Source: Pogonophryne albipinna
Lineage: Eukaryota > Chordata > Actinopteri > Perciformes > Artedidraconidae
Direction: 5' to 3'
Assembly (NCBI GenBank): GCA_028583405.1
Contig: CM053247.1
Location: 10,422,946 to 10,486,945 of the forward strand
Length of the DNA stretch: 64,000 nucleotides
This document shows, piece by piece, positions 58,647-64,000 of this stretch. The translations under genes were made by a program, and so were the position numbers. Each line of letters opens with the position of its first letter. Within the stretch, counting starts at the first letter, position 1. The notes below the pieces were generated by a model. The model did no database searches and was not told where the DNA came from. It saw only the letters and a program-made list of their open reading frames with translations.

Positions 58647-59768
58647 CAGTGGTGGACTGGGACTAAATATCTGCCCGGGACTCTCGACCGGCCCACTTCG
58701 GTACCGCTAGTAAATTGTCAACGGGGGAGTGGGGGATGTCAGGGGCGGCGGGTGCTGTAGGCTAGGGAAGGCTAAGCCTTCCCAAATATTTGTGTCACTG
58801 CATCCTGGTAAAATACAAATATAATGTATAATGTCTGTGTCTTTGACATTAGCACTGCTAGCCACCTGTGCCCTGTACTACGAAGCCAGTTCAACATACC
58901 CTGGATATGTTTGAGTAATAAACAAACTAACAACAACAAACTAACAGACGAGATCTCGCTAAGCGGTCCTACGACGCTGGTTATCAACTCGGTAAATCAA
59001 GCCAGGGGTTCTCTCACCAGCTGAGAGCGCGTTCACGTGAAAGGGGCGGGGTTAGCTACATTTGACCAATCACAAACAGGGACAAGTGTACTGACAGCGC
59101 AGCGTCATACTTCATTAATGAAAAGTAAACTAATATTAGACAAATATGAGCTTTAAACATCCATGACTTAAACATATAATCCAGGATACAAACCACATCC
59201 TTCCACTACCAGAACAACTGGTTAAAAAATGACTAGGCCTACCGAGTGTTTGAAAGCGTATAGTTTTATGATATCACTGCCCCGTCTAAGACACGAGTGG
59301 ATCTGGCTTTAATTACATTTGAGTGTTTCCTCAACATAATGTGTTGCTTAAAATAATACTTCTGCATACAGTATGTGACACTGTAATGTTGCACGGCCAG
59401 ATACGGCTGGAGAAGCTGACTCAGATAAGGAAATATATGATATATTATGATATTATATGATCGATGATCTGATCGATGATGTAATATGAAATGATAAGTG
59501 CGACACGTCGGCGTCTTCTCTGCATACGGCAGTTTAAACTGTATTTCCTTTATCCTGTAATATGACTTGAGAGATTTAAACTCCGCACACTGAGTTGATC
59601 TCTTTTCTATAGACGCCGGAGGCGGGCAGCGTCAGGTAAAAAAAGTTATTTAGCCTTCCCAAACCTGAGCCTCACGCGCCGCCTATGGGGATGTACTAGT
59701 GACTTATCCGACCGGCCCACTTCGGTACCGGCCCATCGGGATTCGTCCCGATGGCCAGTCCGCCACTG
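58647..59768. mobile_element. hAT-like element, interrupted
   Basis: The ends are CAGTGGTGGACTGGGAC and ATGGCCAGTCCGCCACTG. The flanks catgtagc and cacccagc match at 5 of 8 bases, so the duplication is uncertain. GACCGGCCCACTTCGGTACC occurs on both sides of the inner insertion. Confidence 0.65.
58740..59687. mobile_element. hAT-like non-autonomous element, copy 2 (948 bp)
   Basis: It is nearly identical to 31556-32519 and in the same orientation, with the same ends (CAGGGGCGGCGGGTGC and CACGCGCCGCCTATG). It is flanked by gggatgt on both sides (58733-58739 and 59688-59694). The main difference is a short replaced segment near 59190-59210. Confidence 0.88.
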
Positions 59769-59919
59769 CACCCAGCCCACGTAAACTGTCAACGGGGGGA
59801 GCCTCGCTGCGGGGAAACGGTGGACCTAGTGTCCCGATCGGAGTGGGAATAATAATAATAATAATCCGTGCATTTTATCCATTAATTTCCCCAACATTGT
59901 GGTAAAAAAACACACGTTT

Positions 59920-60255
59920 AATCCATGTTGGTGTACTACAACTACAAAAAGCATCGGTTTGTTTTCTCATCAGGAAATGCAGACCGGCTCAAACAAACGA
60001 TTTGTAATCATCATCCTCACGATCATTTAATGTTTCATATGTTCGCCGAATTGACATGAAAGCACTAATAAATGTAGTTTAATCCACTTGAGTTTACAAC
60101 TACAAAATAATCGATTTGTTTTTATATCACATCCTCCGGGAGGAAATTCAGCAGCTCTCACTACCGATTTTTAATCCTAATTTAATCATCATCTTCACCA
60201 CGATCATTTATGTTTATGTTCGCCGAATTGACATGAAAGCACTGACAAATATGAA
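59920..60255. repeat. Two tandem diverged units of about 170 bp
   Basis: GTTCGCCGAATTGACATGAA then AGCACT occurs near 60042 and again near 60219, and GTTTAATCCA with ACAACTACAAAA precedes each. It lies in the right half of the piggyBac-like element. Confidence 0.75.
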
Positions 60256-60569
60256 TATACTGTAGTCAACTTCATTAAAACGTTATTAACGTGCCTAAAC
60301 TCAGTAATTCACCATTTCTACGCATGACAACACACTTTGTCCGTGTTTGGCTCTCTTGCCGCACAGTGAAGCGTTCCCGCATTGACGTCACTTCCGGCTT
60401 CCCCCAAAACTTCAAAATGAATCGAAGGAATTTCCCCGCGATGTTCGAAATTATTGATATTTATCGGAACGGTATCGCACCTTCTTTTTTAAACTGACGG
60501 TTCGAGATGACTAGTAGCCCAATATTTCATTGCACAACAGTTGTTGGGATGCTGTCACAGGCTCTTTAA

Positions 60570-61405
60570 GTTATAGCACAAGGAAAGTAAAATGAAAAGC
60601 AACGAGCTAAAAGGGGCTAAAAGGGTCCATTGAAACGGCATAGGTACATGATTATTCAAATGCTTAGCAATTAATTAACCACATTTGACAAAAACTATCT
60701 GGTAAAAAGTGTCAGAATCCTTTTTTTCTGTTCTTCATTATAGTAATTACATGTTTTTGTGCTTTTGACATTAAAAGAAAAATGTGTATGTCAAATTGGA
60801 ATCTATGAATTTATGAGACATTTAGAGTATTGTGAATCAATTAATAAAAACTAATCCTAGATGTTTACATTAATTAAAAATGAAGATAATCTTTAGTTGC
60901 AATTGATTAGTAGAGTCTAAATGAAAGTCTGTAAAGCAGCACCTTTCCAGTATTTCAGATGAAGTCCTTCAATACAAACACAGCCAAAACAAAACCTGAT
61001 TAACAGAGTACAAGACTGCGGTTTTGCCAATGATTATATAACAACTCAGTGATGGAACTACTGCCTGATCCCAACACATTCTGACATATCTTCAAACCTC
61101 AGCAGGAAGTAGTTACATGCCATCAGTTTTATGTAAAGAACATGAAAGAAGTCAAAGCCGGGTCACTGATATGAGCTCAGACAGGACCATGTTTACACAA
61201 ATCCCCCCTCTGCTTTCTCCCCCTCTCCTTCATGCTGAAAGGAGGGAAGGGGGTGATGGTGGTGGAGGTGAGGGTTGAATTGACTCCAAATACATGGCTG
61301 TGTTGTAAACAACTGAGTGAATTCCTTCTGTCGATCAGTGCAAGTTCAAAGCCTCCTCACAAAGCCGGAGACGTGCGGATCAGCCACCCTTGCATTTCAT
61401 CATAC
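60570..61405. other. No gene recognised
   Basis: Nothing defined. Confidence 0.4.
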
Positions 61406-61407
61406 AG

Positions 61408-61523
<116 letters not shown>

Positions 61524-61524
61524 A

Positions 61525-62600
61525 GACAGGGAGGGAAGGTGTTGTTTGGGATGACGTAGTGACTTCCAGAGGCATGCCCACCCTGTAAACCCCTTACAGG
61601 GACAGCAGAGTCACTCTGAAGCAGGGGAACAAATGAGGCGGGACAAAAGCGTATTTTTGAAGCCGGTTGGTCGCCGGGAGGATTCCCCGAGCACAAAGGC
61701 CTCATTCATGGCCTCTGGTCCACGACAGACAGATTCTTTTTTTCATTTTTTTTATTCGGAGGTCATCCGAGAACATCCCTTTGTCCCCCCAAGTGGGCAA
61801 TGCATACAAGGTGAAATGAAAGGGCGCTTTCTTCGATCGTGTCTCCTATGATGTGGCTAATTCTTCAGACAGTAGAGCGGCTGGTGGCTGGATGACAGTC
61901 GGATTTGAGTAACTGTCATCCTAAAGAAGATGAGTGTTCAAGACTGTGATGTATGAAGGGTGCCAATGGAAGCCCGCCATCTGTAAATACTATAACACAG
62001 AGGTGGAAAAAGTACTAAAGGGTTCAATGTAAAGTTACATTTCATATGTTTCTTTAAGAGAAAGTGTCCAAAATGATCAAAAATGATGAACAGAAAAAAA
62101 ACAATGATTGAAAGAAAGTAGTGAGAACAAAAGACAAGTTAAGGAAATTGAGGGTAAGAAACGATTAAAAGAAGTACATTTTGAAAGAAAAGGAAAGGAA
62201 GAAAGAAGCAGAAAAGAAGAACAGATGGAATATGAGAAAGGAAATCAAGATAGCATCCCAGGAAGGGACATTTAGGAAATCATGTTGAACATAAAATCTC
62301 CGCAAAGCGCCAACACGACAGATTGAGATTTAAGGCTTCATTGACTTTGCCTCCTAATATATTAACGTTTCTATCCGCCTGCTTTAACTCTGAATGAACT
62401 TCATTTAAAGTTGTCATTTAGAGTTATTACAGATCTTTCTTTTCCCGGCGTTTGTGTCCTCATCCTCACTGATACCAGTGAATGAATCTCGGAATAGGAA
62501 TAAAACATGTTTTTTTCCATCGGCTTTTACCGTCATCCCCCACCTGCTGCTCCTCTCTTACACTGCGCTGATGAACAGCACTTATTGAGCTCTGTTGTTT
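61525..62600. other. No gene recognised
   Basis: Purine-rich on the plus strand at about 62080-62260 (GAAAGAAA-like). No element is identified. Confidence 0.4.
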
Positions 62601-62604
62601 TCAG

Positions 62605-62717
62605 CCTGCCGTGGCTTTGTGAAGGTCATCGCAGAGTTATTCAAGAGCTTTGACAGTTTTAGCTGCGAGTCCTTGTCAGACAATGACCGAGAGACGGTGG
62701 CAGAGCCGGATGAAAAG
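62605..62717 (+). CDS. Candidate exon of an unidentified plus-strand gene
   Basis: A 113-bp segment between an acceptor (CTCTGTTGTTTTCAG) and a donor (AAG|GTAAAA). Only one frame is open: after two bases of a split codon it reads CRGFVKVIAELFKSFDSFSC, then ESLSDNDRETVAEPDEK, ending in phase 0. Third codon positions are rich in G and C, unlike the surrounding AT-rich DNA, which suggests real coding. I do not recognise the protein. The minus strand is also open across it (62845-62582, ATG start, hydrophobic stretch near the N-terminus), so the strand is not certain. Confidence 0.33.
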
Positions 62718-63546
62718 GTAAAAAGCTCTGCGGGGTCGGAGACTGAAGGTGTGAGATCTCCCACAAGGACTCCAAAGACTATAAACAAAACACAAGCTGT
62801 TCTTTGAGCTACGATCAAACTATAGTGGTTTGACTTTGTATTCATCCTCTGTGAACGTCAGTGGAAATATATTACAGATGATTGAGGTTTTATGTTGATC
62901 AGAGAGATCAGCCTTTATTATATTCTTCATTTCTATCCTTATATCTCTACCTTTCATTTTCTTTTTTCCTCATGTCTGTCCTCTTTTCTTTCCAAGGTCT
63001 TTCTATCATGATACTTTCGATATGTTTCTTATTGTTTACCCTTTGCTGTCCTTTCCTTACATTATTATCTATGATTCGTTCTTTGACCTCGACCTTTCCT
63101 TTTCAAGTTACTTCTACCGGAATAGTTGTACAACACCTGCACTAGAATGTATCTTCCACCCCTATCACAACAAAACCTACACTACAAATCTTCTTTTTTG
63201 TGCACTTTTGTTTTCCTTTGTTTATAGTAACAACCTCAAATGGACAAGAAAAAGAGCGTCATTACAAAAAGGCAATCTTAGGTAGCAGATTGAGGAGAGG
63301 TCTTTTCTGATAAGGGCATAAAGGATGTTCAGGATCTTTCCTTTGGCAGCATCTTCCCTTCCAGCTCTTGTCGCCTCACTCAGCGCAAACAGAGGAACAC
63401 AAAGAGACTTCAGACACTTATAAAGTACAGCTGGAGGCCCGAGCTGCGGCAACAACACCCTCCTTCTCCTCCTCCAAATGCACTTGTCCAGGTGTCCTCT
63501 TGGTGCTCTGGCCTGATTCACTTCCCTAATTCTTCCCTCCCTGCAG

Positions 63547-63606
63547 GGGGCTCTGGACACAGGAGAGAGGAAAGCCAATGAAGCGCTACCTTTAACTTTA
63601 GACACG
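63547..63606 (+). CDS. Candidate second exon of the same unidentified gene
   Basis: A 60-bp segment after a strong acceptor (TTCTTCCCTCCCTGCAG). In the phase left by the 62605-62717 candidate it reads GALDTGERKANEALPLTLDT. The donor ACG|GTGCAA is weak. If it is not used, the frame stays open to 63828, but that part is AT-rich and looks less like coding sequence. The joint phase is the main support; the product is unknown. Confidence 0.25.
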
Positions 63607-63828
63607 GTGCAAGTTCGTTTATTGCTTTCATCCTTTACTTCTTTCCTTTTTACCGTCTTTGTTTGTTCTACTGACTTTCAAGCATCTCGAACCTCAAGAC
63701 CAGAAATGCAAAGTTTCCAGACAAAAGAAGAATTTCACTCAGAGATCATAGAAGGAATTATACTTTTAAGTATTGCATCTTACTGCTTATATGCAATAAT
63801 CTCATTCCAAGGCTTTCACTGTCATTGA

Positions 63829-64000
63829 AGACTATTTTACTGTGTTATTGTCATCTTTACTGTACGTTTTTTAAAGTTTGTTTACCAGTAGTTGGAGAGA
63901 AGTAAGAGGAAAGCCATTGAAGAATTGCTTATTTCTATATTTCTTCGTCACTTTCAAGTTCCACTTGAAAGTGACCCTTACAACTTACCAAAGAACAAGT
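63829..64000. other. Right edge, nothing recognised
   Basis: AT-rich DNA with a short imperfect palindrome near 63952-63972 (CTTTCAAGTTCCACTTGAAAG). Confidence 0.4.

Larger units (their letters stand above)
58242..60565. mobile_element. piggyBac-like element hosting two nested insertions
   Basis: It has perfect 13-bp inverted ends AGAGCCTGTGACA, flanked by TTAA at 58238-58241 and 60566-60569. An acidic-serine peptide frame from ATG at 58492 (MAHTAASSDSDDSLILNVSE) precedes the first insertion, but no transposase domain is visible. Excluding nested DNA it is about 1.2 kb. Confidence 0.8.

Noticed and set aside
62582..62845. 87-residue minus-strand ATG frame with a hydrophobic N-terminal segment, resembling a secreted peptide
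   Set aside because: It overlaps the plus-strand candidate exon, whose splice sites and codon use are better; kept only as an alternative reading.

Overview
The window looks like nuclear DNA of a ray-finned (teleost) fish. It is AT-rich and intron-rich. It holds very long CA/GT microsatellites, two Tc1-family transposons, many hAT-like and piggyBac-like non-autonomous elements, a tRNA-type SINE, and an APE-type non-LTR retrotransposon with the RT motif YADD. There is no bacterial-style gene organisation, CRISPR array or operon. The exact species cannot be told from the sequence.

The one host gene I can identify with confidence is the 5' part of fras1 (Fraser extracellular matrix protein), on the minus strand at about 1.3-20.1 kb. 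Six exons with clean splice sites and compatible phases encode about 227 residues: von Willebrand factor C (VWC) domains 1 to 3 and most of domain 4. They follow the order and spacing I remember for vertebrate FRAS1. The gene runs off the left edge, where the remaining VWC, furin-like, CSPG and Calx-beta regions should lie. The signal-peptide exon was not found and should lie to the right of 20.1 kb.

The fras1 introns are full of mobile DNA. At 1.7-2.7 kb a piggyBac-like MITE sits inside another inverted-repeat element. At 2.9-4.1 kb is a second piggyBac-like element carrying a 0.56-kb palindrome. At 5.1-6.1 kb there is a GT tract, a polypurine tract and an AC tract. At 6.4-7.5 kb is an inverted-repeat element with a 152-bp hAT MITE inside it. 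At 8.7-12.2 kb is a 3.45-kb fold-back element with arms of about 0.67 kb, each carrying half a THAP zinc-finger domain. At 14.8-16.8 kb is a Tc1 element whose transposase is broken by a hAT MITE.

From 20 to 64 kb no host gene can be named. This could be a long fras1 5' intron plus the upstream intergenic region. Recognisable features are a palindromic MITE (20.2-20.6 kb), a SINE (22.05 kb), two nearly identical hAT elements (31.6 and 58.7 kb), a Tc1 remnant (34.4 kb), a piggyBac-like element with a TC tract (41.3-42.5 kb), a hAT element (44-45.5 kb), transposase and retroelement remnants (49.5-50.2 kb), a nearly full-length non-LTR retrotransposon (52.4-56.0 kb) and a three-level nested insertion (58.2-60.6 kb). 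Two exon-like segments on the plus strand at 62.6 and 63.5 kb share a compatible reading frame and may belong to an unidentified neighbouring gene.

I see no clear new multi-gene system. The most unusual objects are the THAP fold-back element, the palindrome inside a piggyBac-like element, the nested insertion, and the UG/CA repeats placed next to fras1 splice sites.
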